Shown here piece by piece: positions 45,814 to 56,534 of a DNA stretch of 64,000 nucleotides (positions within the stretch are counted from its first letter, which is position 1; every line of letters starts with the position of its first letter). A program made the translations under genes and the position numbers. This stretch comes from Capronia americana (taxonomy: Eukaryota > Ascomycota > Eurotiomycetes > Chaetothyriales > Herpotrichiellaceae), in NCBI GenBank assembly GCA_016110215.1, contig JADWQD010000010.1:806001-870000 (forward strand), given 5' to 3'. The notes beneath the pieces are model-generated. The model had not been told where the DNA came from, did no database searches, and saw only the letters and a program-made list of their open reading frames with translations.

Positions 45814-48672
45814 ATGACTGCCTCTGTCGGGAGCGAGTACTATAGCGCCGGTGGGAATAGGCACTCTGGGGCTGCTGACTGGTCCGCAAATTCCGGCCTC
45901 CTTGCCTTTGGAGCGGATCAAAATGTGGCCCTCTGGTCACCACTGAATGATTCGGGACGCGGCATCTCCGCCCTCCTCAGCGGGCACAGGGCAAAAGTCA
46001 CGGCCGTCAAGTTCTTGACATGCCCGTCAACAGGGGGGTCAGATGAGCTGCTGGTGATAGGTGACGCAGACGGGGCAATTTCCGCTTGGATAGAAGGTGA
46101 TTCGACCCAACAAGCAGCGCGGTGGAGATGCCTGAACAGAGTGAAAGCGCACGACGGAACCGTCAACACGGTTTCTTGTCTTGTCGGGTCCGACATCTTC
46201 GTTACCGGAGGCGCCGATGCTATCGTCAAAGTATGGAGGGTCCATGTGGAGGAGAGACAGATTGAGGCGTTGGCAACGGTCCCTCTGAAGCCGAAGTTCA
46301 TCCCCCTCACCCTGGCTGTTGGCCGTTTTGACTCAGACACATCCCAAGGAAACGCCTTTCTAGTCGTAGGAGGAACTCGGAACGACATCCAGGTCTACTC
46401 GCTGGAGAATCTGCCCTCCGAGCCTCAGATCAAGCTCTGTGCTACGCTACCGGGACACGAAGCGTGGATTCGATCGTTGGCACTGACTCGCACAGGCCGT
46501 TCGGACGGAGGATATCTACTCGCATCGGCTAGCCAGGACAAGTACGTGCGCATATGGCGCTTCCACTCCAGTGGCCAGCAGAGTCCTGTCTTAATACCGA
46601 CGGAGACAAACGCACCCAGCACACTTGCGGCGAAGGTGCAAACCGTCACCGCCGGCTCGCACGCCTACCGCATCACGTTTGAGGCTCTCCTCCTCGGCCA
46701 CGACGACTGGATTTACTCTGCGTCATGGAGCCCTAGCACCAGCGCCAGCTCCAGCGATCCTCGACTCCTGACCGCCTCGGCCGACGGCTCCCTCTCAATC
46801 TGGGAACCCGACCCCATCTCCGGGATCTGGCTCAGCGTCTCCCGCCTCGGAGAGATCAGCAGTCAAAAAGGCGCCACCACCGCGACAGGCTCGGCCGGAG
46901 GGTTCTGGACCGCGCTATGGAGCCCCGATGGCAAGGCCGTCACCTCGTTAGGCCGCACGGGCAGCTGGCGCTTCTGGCAGTACGATGCGGGATCACAATT
47001 CTGGACCCAACGCCATGGCATCAGCGGGCACGTCGGCGCCGTGACGGGACTGTGCTGGTCCCCGGACGGGAGCTACCTCCTGACCACGAGCGCCGATCAA
47101 ACTACACGATTGCACGCCCAGTGGAAGCGGGGCCTCAAGCGGAGTTGGCATGAATTCTCCCGGCCGCAGATCCACGGCTACGATCTGAACTGCATAGCGA
47201 GCACATCGCCATGGCAGTTCTGCAGTGGCGCGGACGAGAAGCTCCTCCGCGTGTTCAACCAGCCAAGAGACGTGGCCGGCATGTTGAACCGGCTCTGTGG
47301 GATTGCTTTGCCCGAGGAAGTGGCCGCAGGGACGGAGGAGGCAGGCGTGGCGAGCATGTCCATATCTATGATGCCTGAAAGGGCGGCGATTCCTGTATTA
47401 GGATTGTCGAATAAGGCGATGGACGAACCCGAGATCACGGAGGGGGATGAGCTTGACCATACCGGCACAGGTTCAGGTTTAGGAACAGCCAACGGTGGCG
47501 ATATGGGCCCGCCCTCCCTCATCACCATCAGCGAACCGCCCACCGAGGATATCCTATCGCGCCACACCCTCTGGCCCGAGCATGAAAAGCTGTACGGCCA
47601 CGGCTCTGAGATCTCCGAGGCCGCCGCAGCGTCGTCTCCTCCGTCGTCATCATCTCCCCGTGGCAGCGGCGGCGGCGTCCTCGCCACGACCTGTAAGGCC
47701 AGTTCGACCGATCAGGCGGTCATCCGCCTGTACGACACGACCAGCTGGAATGAGATCAAACCGCCGTTATTTGCGCACTCGCTGACCGTCACGAGGCTTG
47801 CGTTCTTCAAAGGACAGGATGAGGCCGAGTATCTACTCAGCGTGGGCCGGGACAGACAGTGGGCTGTGTTTAAGCGGGAGATGGAGCATGACCGCTACGT
47901 GGAAAAGGAAGCAGCAGAAAGAAAGATGAACAGTAAACCCAGTATCAACGCTAAAAACGCCAGCACTAAAAGTTGGATCCGCGTCGCCAACAACCCCAAA
48001 GCCCACAGCCGCATGATCCTCGACGCAGCCTGGATACCCGGCACCGAGCAGAACCCCAGTTTCGTCACCGCGGGACGAGACAAGACAGTGAAGATATGGA
48101 CGACGAAGCGGAGCCAGAGCGAGGGCCAGAACCGGGAAATGACCACGACTACGGCCACGGCCAACGTCCAAGACTACGATCAGGACCACGACGGCTCTTC
48201 CGCGACCCACCATGACCGTCACGAATTCACCTTGAGCGCCTCGATCGCGCGCTCCAGCCCCGTGACCGCCATCGCCATCGCCATCGCCATCGCGGCACGC
48301 GGCCGCACATCGAGCACGAGCACGTCGGTCCTCGCCGCCGGACAGGACGACGGCACCGTTTCGCTGCACGTGATTGCGATGGCGCCGCCTCGCGAGCCGC
48401 AGTTTCCGGACAGCGACGGTCTGACGGTGTTGAAGAAGAGCGTGGACGTCTCGAGAGAGCTGTGTCCTTCGAGAGCGGTGACACGGCTGGCGTGGCGGCC
48501 ACGGCCGCGGCTGCGGCATTGGTCGAGCGAGGCGGATGAGGGCGAGGGTGAGGGTGAGAGTGTAGGCGAGGATAGATCCGCCGAGTTGGCGGTCGGGTCG
48601 GCGGACGGGTCGGTGCGGATACTGAGGATCGACTTGGACGAGCTGGTGAGGACGAGTACGGGAGCCACCTGA
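45814..48672 (+). CDS. elp2: Elongator complex subunit 2 (Elp2)
   Basis: WD40 subunit of the Elongator complex, which starts mcm5/ncm5 modification of wobble uridine in tRNA. One exon. The start at 45814 (MTASVGSEYYSAGGN) is preferred over 45697, which would add 39 residues before the family N-terminus. The product is 952 residues. Two seven-bladed propellers are expected. Visible family motifs include LAFGADQNVALWSP, GHDDWIYSASWSP, GISGHVGAVTGLCWSPDG and GADEKLLRVFNQPR. Low-complexity insertions (Ser/Pro/Gly near 610-640, Ala-Ile repeats near 820) make it longer than yeast Elp2. The stop codon sits in a 21-bp tandem repeat. Confidence 0.93.
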   Translation: MTASVGSEYYSAGGNRHSGAADWSANSGLLAFGADQNVALWSPLNDSGRGISALLSGHRAKVTAVKFLTCPSTGGSDELLVIGDADGAISAWIEGDSTQQAARWRCLNRVKAHDGTVNTVSCLVGSDIFVTGGADAIVKVWRVHVEERQIEALATVPLKPKFIPLTLAVGRFDSDTSQGNAFLVVGGTRNDIQVYSLENLPSEPQIKLCATLPGHEAWIRSLALTRTGRSDGGYLLASASQDKYVRIWRFHSSGQQSPVLIPTETNAPSTLAAKVQTVTAGSHAYRITFEALLLGHDDWIYSASWSPSTSASSSDPRLLTASADGSLSIWEPDPISGIWLSVSRLGEISSQKGATTATGSAGGFWTALWSPDGKAVTSLGRTGSWRFWQYDAGSQFWTQRHGISGHVGAVTGLCWSPDGSYLLTTSADQTTRLHAQWKRGLKRSWHEFSRPQIHGYDLNCIASTSPWQFCSGADEKLLRVFNQPRDVAGMLNRLCGIALPEEVAAGTEEAGVASMSISMMPERAAIPVLGLSNKAMDEPEITEGDELDHTGTGSGLGTANGGDMGPPSLITISEPPTEDILSRHTLWPEHEKLYGHGSEISEAAAASSPPSSSSPRGSGGGVLATTCKASSTDQAVIRLYDTTSWNEIKPPLFAHSLTVTRLAFFKGQDEAEYLLSVGRDRQWAVFKREMEHDRYVEKEAAERKMNSKPSINAKNASTKSWIRVANNPKAHSRMILDAAWIPGTEQNPSFVTAGRDKTVKIWTTKRSQSEGQNREMTTTTATANVQDYDQDHDGSSATHHDRHEFTLSASIARSSPVTAIAIAIAIAARGRTSSTSTSVLAAGQDDGTVSLHVIAMAPPREPQFPDSDGLTVLKKSVDVSRELCPSRAVTRLAWRPRPRLRHWSSEADEGEGEGESVGEDRSAELAVGSADGSVRILRIDLDELVRTSTGAT

Positions 48673-48764
48673 CTTGACTTTGCCTTGACCTGACTTGACT
48701 TTGCCTTGACCTGACTTGACTTTGCCTTGACCTGACTTGACTTTGCCTTGACCTGACTTGACTG
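48667..48764 (+). repeat. 21-bp minisatellite at the ELP2 stop codon
   Basis: Almost five tandem copies of acctgacttgactttgcct-type units (21 bp), starting at 48667. The ELP2 TGA stop lies inside the first copy. The rest falls in the 3' untranslated region. Confidence 0.95.
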
Positions 48765-49326
48765 ATCGGTCTGGTCTGGTCTGGTCTTCTTGCTGCAGGG
48801 ACTGGAAGTGGCAGTGCAAGCGCAAGTGCAAGCGCAAGTGCAAGCGCAAGTGCAAGTGGAAGAAGGACTGTAATGTAGTGAGCGCGTGTGTGTAACATGG
48901 TAGGACCTACCTCCACACGGCTTCGCTGTGTAGACAAGGCGGGATGCGTTCATCGTACACTGGACAGTGGCTCCCTCTCCCTCCGTCCCTCCCCGCTTCT
49001 GTCCCTCCCTCTCCCTCCGCCTCCGTCTCTCTGGGTACGAAAGCACATGAGGTGTTCAGATTGCAATTGCAGGTGCAGTTGGAGACGTTCCAGGTGGCAT
49101 TGAATTCTCAATTATGCTTTCTTCTGGGGACTCGCTGTACACTCGCTGATGGGCCGTAGCGGCGCGGGGAGAAATCTCATCGTGGCAGCAACAATGTTCA
49201 TAAATCATTTTACTATCACGTTTCGCGCCCCGTCCTCCCCATGCCCGGATCTATCGCTGATGCTGTCCATGACAAGACAGACCCAGCCAGGATGTAGCGC
49301 ATATCACACTCTGCTTCTCCATCTAA
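48673..49326. other. convergent spacer ELP2/JEN permease
   Basis: Contains the repeat tracts listed separately and the two 3' ends. No gene was recognised. Long antisense frames over the repeats are by-products of repeat structure. Confidence 0.4.
48768..48858 (+). repeat. second short-repeat tract after ELP2
   Basis: A short ggtct run (about 48768-48787) is followed by a gcaagtgcaagc-type 12-bp array (about 48811-48858). It directly follows the 21-bp array in the ELP2 3' region. Confidence 0.85.
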
Positions 49327-51098
49327 TCAGTGCTTCTCCGCGAGCTGCTCCGTCTGCACGACCTGCGCCTTGTCGTCACCCTGGCTCTCGACGTCGACGC
49401 TCTTCCGCCTCATCTCCTCCTGCACGCCGGCAGGTTTGGCCAACTCGAACTTGGCGCCTCGTCTTTCGGGTCCAAACGCGGTGGTTATAGCAATGCCTGC
49501 AGTACCGGTGGATTAGCCATGTCATTGATGCGTGAAATGAAACGAATGAAAACGCTAAATCAGTGGATTGCTTGCTTACCTGTTGCAATGATGGCCGTAG
49601 CCACCCCCATGGTCGGCCCATATGCCGGGGCTAGCTCTCCATCGACGGCTCTCACCAGGTTGTGTTCGGCAATCGCGTTGACGATCTGTGCCGAGGGCGA
49701 AGAGATCATGTTTCCGAGTTGATACGTGATTCCGGGGAAGGACGAGCGGAAGGCCGGCGGCGAGAGTTCGTTCAAGTGAATGGGAATGACGCCCCAGGCA
49801 CCTGTGGGAAGTGGCGGGTTAGACTCCAAACCGCCTGCGAATGAATGCTATGCCAAATCACACATACCTTGCACGAAGAATTGCATGAAGAAGCCTGTTG
49901 CAGAAAGGCTTCTTTCCGTGGTGGGCAGGATCCAAGCGGGGATGAGGATGCCGGATATGATGGCCGAGCAGACGATGGAACGACGTCTACCGAACCACTG
50001 GGAAATATATCCGATGATCGTGCCACCGACACAGGCGCCAGTCTTCATAATGATCGAGGCACGGCTGGCGGCGCTGTTGTCGAGCTCCTTCTGAGTGAGC
50101 ATGAACGTCGTGTAGCTGTCCTGGGACGTGTGGGAATAGTAGTTGAACCAGGTCATGAGGATGATGCAGTAGATGGACATGCGCCACTCCTGGGCCAGCA
50201 TCTTGCGCGTTTCCGCCCAGAATGCACCGGCAGAGGAAGTATGGCCCTTGCCGGCTCTCTTGGCCTCGGTGAATTGTCTTGATTCGGGGAACAACAAACG
50301 GATAAAGCCTACACCAATGGAGAGACCGGTGCCGATCCAGAAGACGGTTTTCCAGGAGTCGGTGCTGCCGCCAACGCCCAGGTTGCAACATGCGGCGATG
50401 ACATAGCCGAGTGAGTAGCCCTGTTGCAGAATGCCGGACATCAAGCCGCGGGCATCGACCGGGCAGTTCTCGAGAGCCATTGCTATGGCATTGCCGTATA
50501 CACCACCCATCTGTAGCGTACAAGGTTAGCATTGCCTATCGAATATTGCCGGATGCAAAGCTCGAATATCGCGAGGTGGGGTACTCACGAAGAGACCAAA
50601 GAGCGAGCGAACGGCCAGGAATTGAGTAAAGGTGGCGCTATAGATGGTTGCGACCTGCAATAGGCCAAGAATCATCATATTGACGACCATGGGATACTTC
50701 CGACCAAATTTGTCTCCTGCCAGTCCAAAGAAGGCAGCGCCGACTGAGCGAAGGAGCAAAGTCAATGTTATCGCGGTTGTAACGTTTGTCTTGCTCGTGT
50801 CGTAATACTTTGCAAGCTTGACTGTCTGGATTGACAGGGCGTGAAAGTCGAAGGCATCCGCAGTCCATGCTGCCAGACCGACCAAGAAGAACAGCCAGTC
50901 TTTGGCGCTGAGTTGGGCGAAGAGGCTGATGGGGTTCCTCAACGGGCGTGGCGATTGCCATTCACAGTAGGTTTCGCCGTAGTCGTTGGTGATAGCGACA
51001 CGCTGCTTCCATTTGAAGAGATCGGACCAGGACTGCTTCGCCGTTGCCCACGTCCCTCGAACAATGGGGTCCGCAGGAGCATTGGTTGTCTCGGCCAT
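49327..51098 (-). CDS. MFS carboxylate permease, JEN family
   Basis: Plasma-membrane proton symporter for mono- or dicarboxylates (lactate, pyruvate, malate or succinate). Four exons: 51098-50589, 50510-49868, 49801-49580 and 49496-49327. All junctions are GT-AG and in phase, giving 514 residues. Twelve membrane segments are expected from the hydrophobicity pattern. TM1-2 region reads LFFLVGLAAWTADAFDFHAL, and the MFS loop 2-3 motif is GDKFGRKYP. The JEN signature N-x-x-S-H-x-S-Q-D-x-x-x-T is present at residues 293-305 (NYYSHTSQDSYTT). The C-terminus is charged and cytosolic. The substrate cannot be read from sequence. Confidence 0.93.
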
Positions 51099-52452
51099 AT
51101 TTGGGGGCAAACAGAAAGATCAGGAGTGATGGTTAGGGTTGAGGTCTGTGGCACTCTGCCGATGACAGATGAGAAGGCTGGGAGATATGCGGCACGACTT
51201 GGAGGGACACAGCGGCTTTTATGGTTGCATCCTTACCGAGCAAGGATCGGAGGTGCCTTGGAGACGAGCAAATCCGGAACTGAGGACGGCAAAGCGAGAC
51301 GGACTTGATGAGCGACACGTTTGTAACTCCCGATCAATGCTAGTTGTGGATAGACGACGCGGTTGAACAGTGGCCACCAGAACGCAGTGTGGAGGGTGAG
51401 GGTGGGCTGGCAGGGGTTACACATGCACGACGTTGAGACGATCAGCATCTTGGCCGACAACTTACCTTCTCAGTGATTTCATGAAGTCGCGGGACACTAT
51501 CTCGCGTCTAGGGCCGCAGATAGAGCTCGTGTCGGACCAGCCACAAGCACATCTTGACCTCCTAGACAAGCATGGCCGAGTAATCTTGTAGCACGCCACC
51601 TAGCCAAGCCGTCATACAGACGCTGTCGGCATGCATACGCCGATATTGTCCTGCTGGGCCGATGTCACATCGGGCGGGAGCCGACCTGTAGGAAGGACGA
51701 TGACCAAGGCGGGAAGCATCGCGGACCTATCGTCGAGAGGCTGTAATCTGGGGTGCCGGGGGTCGATATGGTGGAGGATCTGCATTAGCAGCATACCAAG
51801 AGGACCAAGACACCGGGCGTCCTGGGCGGAGCTGGGCAGCATCATGTGGCTGCCGGCGCGGGGTCACCCTCCTGGATCCGTAAAGAGGTGGACGGAATGG
51901 AGGTCGTGGTACTGACAATCCAGGGCAAGAGAATATTCTATGAACGCACTGTAGCCCCAGCAGTGGTGCTTCTTGCACGATCGAGGGCGGACAAAATGAA
52001 AGCGGAAAAGAGTCAGTCGCATTTGTGTGGCCAGAGGAACGCGGGAGGCTTGGCAAGGGAAATCGTTGTTCCGGATTGTTCCGTGCATCAGAGAACAGCC
52101 TCCCTCCGCTCTTGCGTGCTCCGCGTTATTGTCGTGTCGTGTTACAATCTTCCCCATTGCTTCTAGAAGGCTGGGAAGCACTGGCATGCATGGATATGCA
52201 ATGTAATCCGGGAGCTTGGCCTGAACGAGACGCACGGCATGTGCCCGATATACCCCGTTTGGCAGCCCCAGTATCATAACCTGCATGCCAAGTGCTGTAC
52301 CCTTTACTCTGCTTCGTCCACACTGGCACCTTCTTACTGTACTCTTCTTCGCGGGCATGCTCGAGTCGGCAACGGACTCTAGGGCATTGTTTCCGGAATC
52401 CTCCGACGTGGACTATCTTTGTCAGGAACCTAACATCAGGAACGATCTCACC
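51099..52452. other. 1.35-kb intergenic spacer
   Basis: Lies between the JEN permease start and the PLA2 stop, both on the minus strand. It should hold the permease promoter. No gene was recognised. Confidence 0.4.
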
Positions 52453-54783
52453 CTACGCGGGAACTTCCCCAGAAGATTCAGAAGGAGGTAAAATGCTGGC
52501 AGCCGCTGCTTCCCGTTTGGCTCTCTTCTTCAGCCACTGCTCCCTCAGCACCGTCTTGATCGTCTCCTCCCCGGCCCTGAAATTCGCGCAACACACCCTC
52601 ACCAACATCTCCACCTGGTTGGGGGTCCACACAAGATTATACGAGCCCGAGAACTTCGCGGTCGAGGGGTCAAAATCCGCCACTGCAGCCTGATTCGGCA
52701 GTAAGGGGATGTATATCATCGTCGACTCGTGCAGACAAGGCGGTGCGGGAGGGTTCGTTACCGCGTGGCCGTACGAATCGATAACCTCCTGTGGTCTGTC
52801 AACGAGGATGGAGCCGTCGTAGATTTGTGCATACAGCCCCTGGAATTGGTCGGGACTTGTCGGGTCTGTGCCAGCCTTGAGCTCAGGATATCGCTTGGTG
52901 AATTTGAGGCATCTTCGACTGGCGATCTGGTCGACGCGTTCCTGGAAGGTGCCCTTCAACACGTCGCTGGACGCGTCCATATTCAACATCACATCGACCT
53001 TCCGCCGCGGGTGGAGCATGACATATGTCGGGCAGTTATTGTCCATGCCAGAGTCGATGAGGTGGATGCGTGGCGAGTTCTCGATCGGCGGCGATGGCGT
53101 GTCCGTGTTCTCGCCTTTGGTCAAGTGATACATGAAATTATGTTCGTTGACTGCATGCAGAGGATGGTGCGCTTGAAACTCTTCCGTGCCCTTCTCACCC
53201 CACATCCGCGCGATCCCTTTGGCCATGTCGTTGATCGAGTTGCCAATAAACCCCGGTGGAAGGCTTCGTTTGATGGTCGCAAGATACGACGTCAACGGCC
53301 CTGCCGGCGCACTCGTGCATAGTCCCAGCAGCAACGCCAAAGATTGTTCGGGGATCTGCATGGTATCTCGACCCTTCTCGAACGGCCTGCCAAACGCCCA
53401 CGTAGGACACCATGCTCCCAGCTCATCGCAGCCGACCTCGATGGGCGAAATCTCAAACCAATTGAACCACGCATCTGGTGCTTCCTCATGCTCCTTGGCT
53501 CCAGGATCTGCATCTTTGAAAGGGTCTTCTTTATCAACCCAGTCCTTCCACGGCCTTTCATGCCGGATCGCCGTGAGTATCGGTAAAGGCTCTTTGCCGT
53601 CCACGAGATGGGAATTTGCCGACGACCACTTGAACCACTGCTCGTGCTGGCCTGCTACCTCCCTCTTGACGGCGGAACTACTACCATGCATCCCCGGCGG
53701 CTCCAAGCTCGGATCATGCACCAGGAAAAGATGCCCCGTAGTGAAGACCGAGTACAGATCCATCGCCACGGTCGACAACCCTGTTCGATGCTTCTGCACC
53801 AGTGGGCCGAGCGTCTTGGATGGCCCGCCCGGCGCATGCAACACCTCCCGGATCGCCTCTGGCGACAATGGATGATGGGGATGCAGTCTCTGCTTGCAAT
53901 GCTCGATCACTGCGTCCATACTGGTCCCAGCCCAGGTATAGTACGCGGCCAAACTCCAACAACTACCACTCACCCCCGACACGTAAGTCAACAGGTCCCA
54001 CAAGCCCGAGCGCTTCATTTCTTGGCCATATCCCAGCATGCCAATCATGGCCCTATACCCGCCCCCTGAACCGCCAAACGCCACAACGGGCACATCATCG
54101 ACATGCACATCCGCAGGGTCAAGATCCAGATACCGGCAGAAAGCTTCACGGACTCTGGCTTTCCTCATATCTCGGAACAGCATTTCTTCCGGAGCGAGCT
54201 CGAAACCTCTTCTTATCGTGGCCGATTTGGCAACCTCAGGGTGTCGGCTCGTATCCCTCAAGTCCTTGGTAATGGTCGCCTCGACTTTCAGAGCGGCCTT
54301 GATGATCGAGATATCCGCGATGGCCTCGGGAAAGGCGGGCACGACCGTCTTGTTCCAGAAAGACCTGAGTTTGCCCTTGACCTTGGCGCGTGCACCAGAT
54401 GAGCCGCCCGACGACGACGAGGGCGGTCTCTCATTGGCGTCGTCGTCCTTACCGTCACCGGTACCTCCTCCCCCTCCTCCCTCTGACATTTCTGTCTCGT
54501 CTTCGGCGAGATGGTCCAAGTCGAGCCGTCGTCTGTCGTCCGGGTAGTGATGGCAAAGGATCGACTGTTCGTACTCTTGCTGCTCCACCGTCTCAGAGGC
54601 GCGTTCGTTCCTGAAGCGCTCGTTAGGATCATAAGACCACCACGGTATACTTGGTAACCTCGGACCCACGGTGAGGTAGGAGCCATAGCGCCTCGACGAA
54701 TGTCTGTTGTCTCCTCCCTCTCTCACCTGAGCTCTCTTCACTTTCGATATTCGTCCATATCGCGCGTTATTGTCGACAGTCAT
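52453..54783 (-). CDS. cytosolic phospholipase A2/lysophospholipase-type lipase
   Basis: PLA2_B (cPLA2 group IV-like) acylhydrolase; one exon, 776 residues. The catalytic features are complete. The oxyanion-hole glycines are in FGGSGGGYRA (236-245). The nucleophile elbow is GVSGSCW, with Ser272. The catalytic Asp578 is in LIDSGMDNN. The N-terminal ~200 residues are a charged, low-complexity region (poly-Gly around 102-107, Ser/Gly-rich stretches) followed by a basic amphipathic segment. There is no C2 domain and no signal peptide, so unlike secreted fungal phospholipase B it is probably intracellular. Substrate is unknown. Confidence 0.92.
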   Translation of the reverse strand: MTVDNNARYGRISKVKRAQVREGGDNRHSSRRYGSYLTVGPRLPSIPWWSYDPNERFRNERASETVEQQEYEQSILCHHYPDDRRRLDLDHLAEDETEMSEGGGGGGTGDGKDDDANERPPSSSSGGSSGARAKVKGKLRSFWNKTVVPAFPEAIADISIIKAALKVEATITKDLRDTSRHPEVAKSATIRRGFELAPEEMLFRDMRKARVREAFCRYLDLDPADVHVDDVPVVAFGGSGGGYRAMIGMLGYGQEMKRSGLWDLLTYVSGVSGSCWSLAAYYTWAGTSMDAVIEHCKQRLHPHHPLSPEAIREVLHAPGGPSKTLGPLVQKHRTGLSTVAMDLYSVFTTGHLFLVHDPSLEPPGMHGSSSAVKREVAGQHEQWFKWSSANSHLVDGKEPLPILTAIRHERPWKDWVDKEDPFKDADPGAKEHEEAPDAWFNWFEISPIEVGCDELGAWCPTWAFGRPFEKGRDTMQIPEQSLALLLGLCTSAPAGPLTSYLATIKRSLPPGFIGNSINDMAKGIARMWGEKGTEEFQAHHPLHAVNEHNFMYHLTKGENTDTPSPPIENSPRIHLIDSGMDNNCPTYVMLHPRRKVDVMLNMDASSDVLKGTFQERVDQIASRRCLKFTKRYPELKAGTDPTSPDQFQGLYAQIYDGSILVDRPQEVIDSYGHAVTNPPAPPCLHESTMIYIPLLPNQAAVADFDPSTAKFSGSYNLVWTPNQVEMLVRVCCANFRAGEETIKTVLREQWLKKRAKREAAAASILPPSESSGEVPA

Positions 54784-55175
54784 TACTCACCCGCGGCGGT
54801 GGGAACCTCAAGTCGGGATTGTTAGCAGTTCATCCAGAGCATCTTCGCCGCGAAGATGGGTCGATGCTAGACAGAGACAAGGCTGAGCGCACCTGGCGAA
54901 TAAGGCGCGCCCATTGCTGAGCGTGCTCTTATTCCACCAAATTGATGGGCGAGAAGAAACTTGGTCTGTCCAATGATTGTGCACACGTGCATGGACCGGG
55001 AGTCTTGAAGTTCGAGTACTCGCACCCAGCATTCGCATTGACAGCACCGTTTAGTGATCGTCGCCAAATCAGCCCGCTTGTTGCATCAATGGAGCTCTAA
55101 ATCTACTGTGTATGCATGTGTTTTCATCCCAGAGAACATGGATCTGACACGGTGAAACCAGGACTTGCACCACCG
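54784..55175. other. short intergenic spacer
   Basis: 392 bp between the PLA2 start and the stop of the T5orf172 gene, both minus-strand. It presumably contains the PLA2 promoter. Nothing specific was recognised. Confidence 0.4.
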
Positions 55176-56534
55176 CTAATAATACTGTGACTGCTCGAGC
55201 GGAGGCTGCTGTCTCTCGGCCCAGCCAACCCACCGTCTCACGACCTCGTCCACGCCTTTTAATCCCTCCTTGGTCGCATCGATCTCGAACCACTCTCGAT
55301 GCTCGCGCCCACACTGATCGCATGCGTTTTTGACAACCCTCTTACCTGCGAGCTCCAGGTGAATCAGTCGTTCGACTCTTTGAACGTGTGCCGTCTTCCT
55401 GGTGGCTCCCGGACTTGCTGATCCCGAAACAGAGTTGTTGCTACTACGCGGGTAGTATCGAATCAGAGTTATGTTTTGTCCACATTGCTTGGTCCACTGA
55501 GTCATCCGTCTATGGACATTTGCAGCGCGACCAATTTTCAGTGTGATCGTGCGTTTCTGAACATCTTGGTTTGACCGACGATGAACGGATGCGTAGCGAG
55601 CGAGCGCTTGGCTCCTTCTTTGGGCGTGGAACTCGTCATCGTCATCTAGCAGAGACGAAGCTGTCTCATCATCTGGTTTCGAGACCTCAGACTCGGGGGT
55701 CAGCCAGAAGATATAGATGTATCCGGCTTCGTCCGTGGCAGACACCGGACGTGATAGCTCGGCAAGTAACGCGGAGGTCGTTTGAGGTGACAGATTGGAG
55801 GGTATAAGTGACAGAAGTGTCTGTGTCTGGGACGGTGCTGGACTCGGCTTCGGCCGAGTGGGTACGCTGGTGGAGGATTGGCGCATCTCAGGCCGTACCG
55901 CCAGTGGTGACTGGGTTGTACGTATGTGAGGTCGAGGGTGCTTGCTCCTGTCGTCTCTCCGGATCCGCGCAGGAGGCAAATCGTCATCGTCAGCCTGTAT
56001 ACAACACGCCCAAGAGAGTTTCACGTTCGATCGCGGAGGCGGAGGCGGAGGCCGGGGTTTTGGTTGTCTGTGGTTCACAATCTCTTCTGGCACTGTCATA
56101 AGAGGACTCTGCATCTGGTTCCACCCCGCCGGTAGGGTGTCCCTTCGCTTCGTTCCCGCTGTCTGGTGCTGTCGCTTCCTTTTCTCTCGAACGTTTTCGT
56201 CCAAGTCGAGGATTCCCACCTGTTCGACAAGACTATCGATGCTCGACCTCTCTTTCAATGGATGCAAGCTGGTTCGTCCACCCTGAGCAGCAGCCAGTTG
56301 CTCGGCCTGGTCTTTGTGCTGCCAGCAGTAGAAAGCTGCTGCATGTTGTTCATCCAGTACCGCAAGCACTCCATTACCTCGACTCGGAGAGGGGGTGGGC
56401 GAGTTCTTCGGTGAGGCTGCAAGCGATCTTCGACATGGTCTCCCAGTTGAGGTGATACCCTTGCACGTAGTCGCTGGATTCTTCGAGTCTGAACGAGGGA
56501 GCAGGGATTCCGGAGTCCGCCCACTGAAGGACAT
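55176..56534 (-). CDS. T5orf172 (GIY-YIG-like) domain protein
   Basis: 452 residues, one exon, start MSFSGRTPESLL. The N-terminal Cys/His cluster (Cys24, Cys34, Cys70, His73) resembles a small zinc-binding motif often seen in fungal T5orf172 proteins. A long Pro/Ser-rich linker follows. The T5orf172/Mug113 domain occupies about 265-420: GYIYIFWL (271-278), LKIGRAANVHRRMTQW (332-347), VERLIHLEL with Glu388, and CDQCGREHREWFEI. This fold is related to GIY-YIG nucleases. The second Y-x-G is replaced by YIF, so nuclease activity is doubtful. Function in fungi is unknown. Confidence 0.85.
   Translation of the reverse strand: MSFSGRTPESLLPRSDSKNPATTCKGITSTGRPCRRSLAASPKNSPTPSPSRGNGVLAVLDEQHAAAFYCWQHKDQAEQLAAAQGGRTSLHPLKERSSIDSLVEQVGILDLDENVREKRKRQHQTAGTKRRDTLPAGWNQMQSPLMTVPEEIVNHRQPKPRPPPPPPRSNVKLSWACCIQADDDDLPPARIRRDDRSKHPRPHIRTTQSPLAVRPEMRQSSTSVPTRPKPSPAPSQTQTLLSLIPSNLSPQTTSALLAELSRPVSATDEAGYIYIFWLTPESEVSKPDDETASSLLDDDDEFHAQRRSQALARYASVHRRSNQDVQKRTITLKIGRAANVHRRMTQWTKQCGQNITLIRYYPRSSNNSVSGSASPGATRKTAHVQRVERLIHLELAGKRVVKNACDQCGREHREWFEIDATKEGLKGVDEVVRRWVGWAERQQPPLEQSQYY

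Noticed and set aside
47833..49046. Minus-strand ORFs opposite the ELP2 3' end
   Set aside because: They are antisense to ELP2 and run through the 21-bp minisatellite, which keeps frames open.
53186..54547. Plus-strand ORFs (up to 229 residues) opposite the PLA2 gene
   Set aside because: They are antisense to a well-supported lipase exon and have no recognisable domain.
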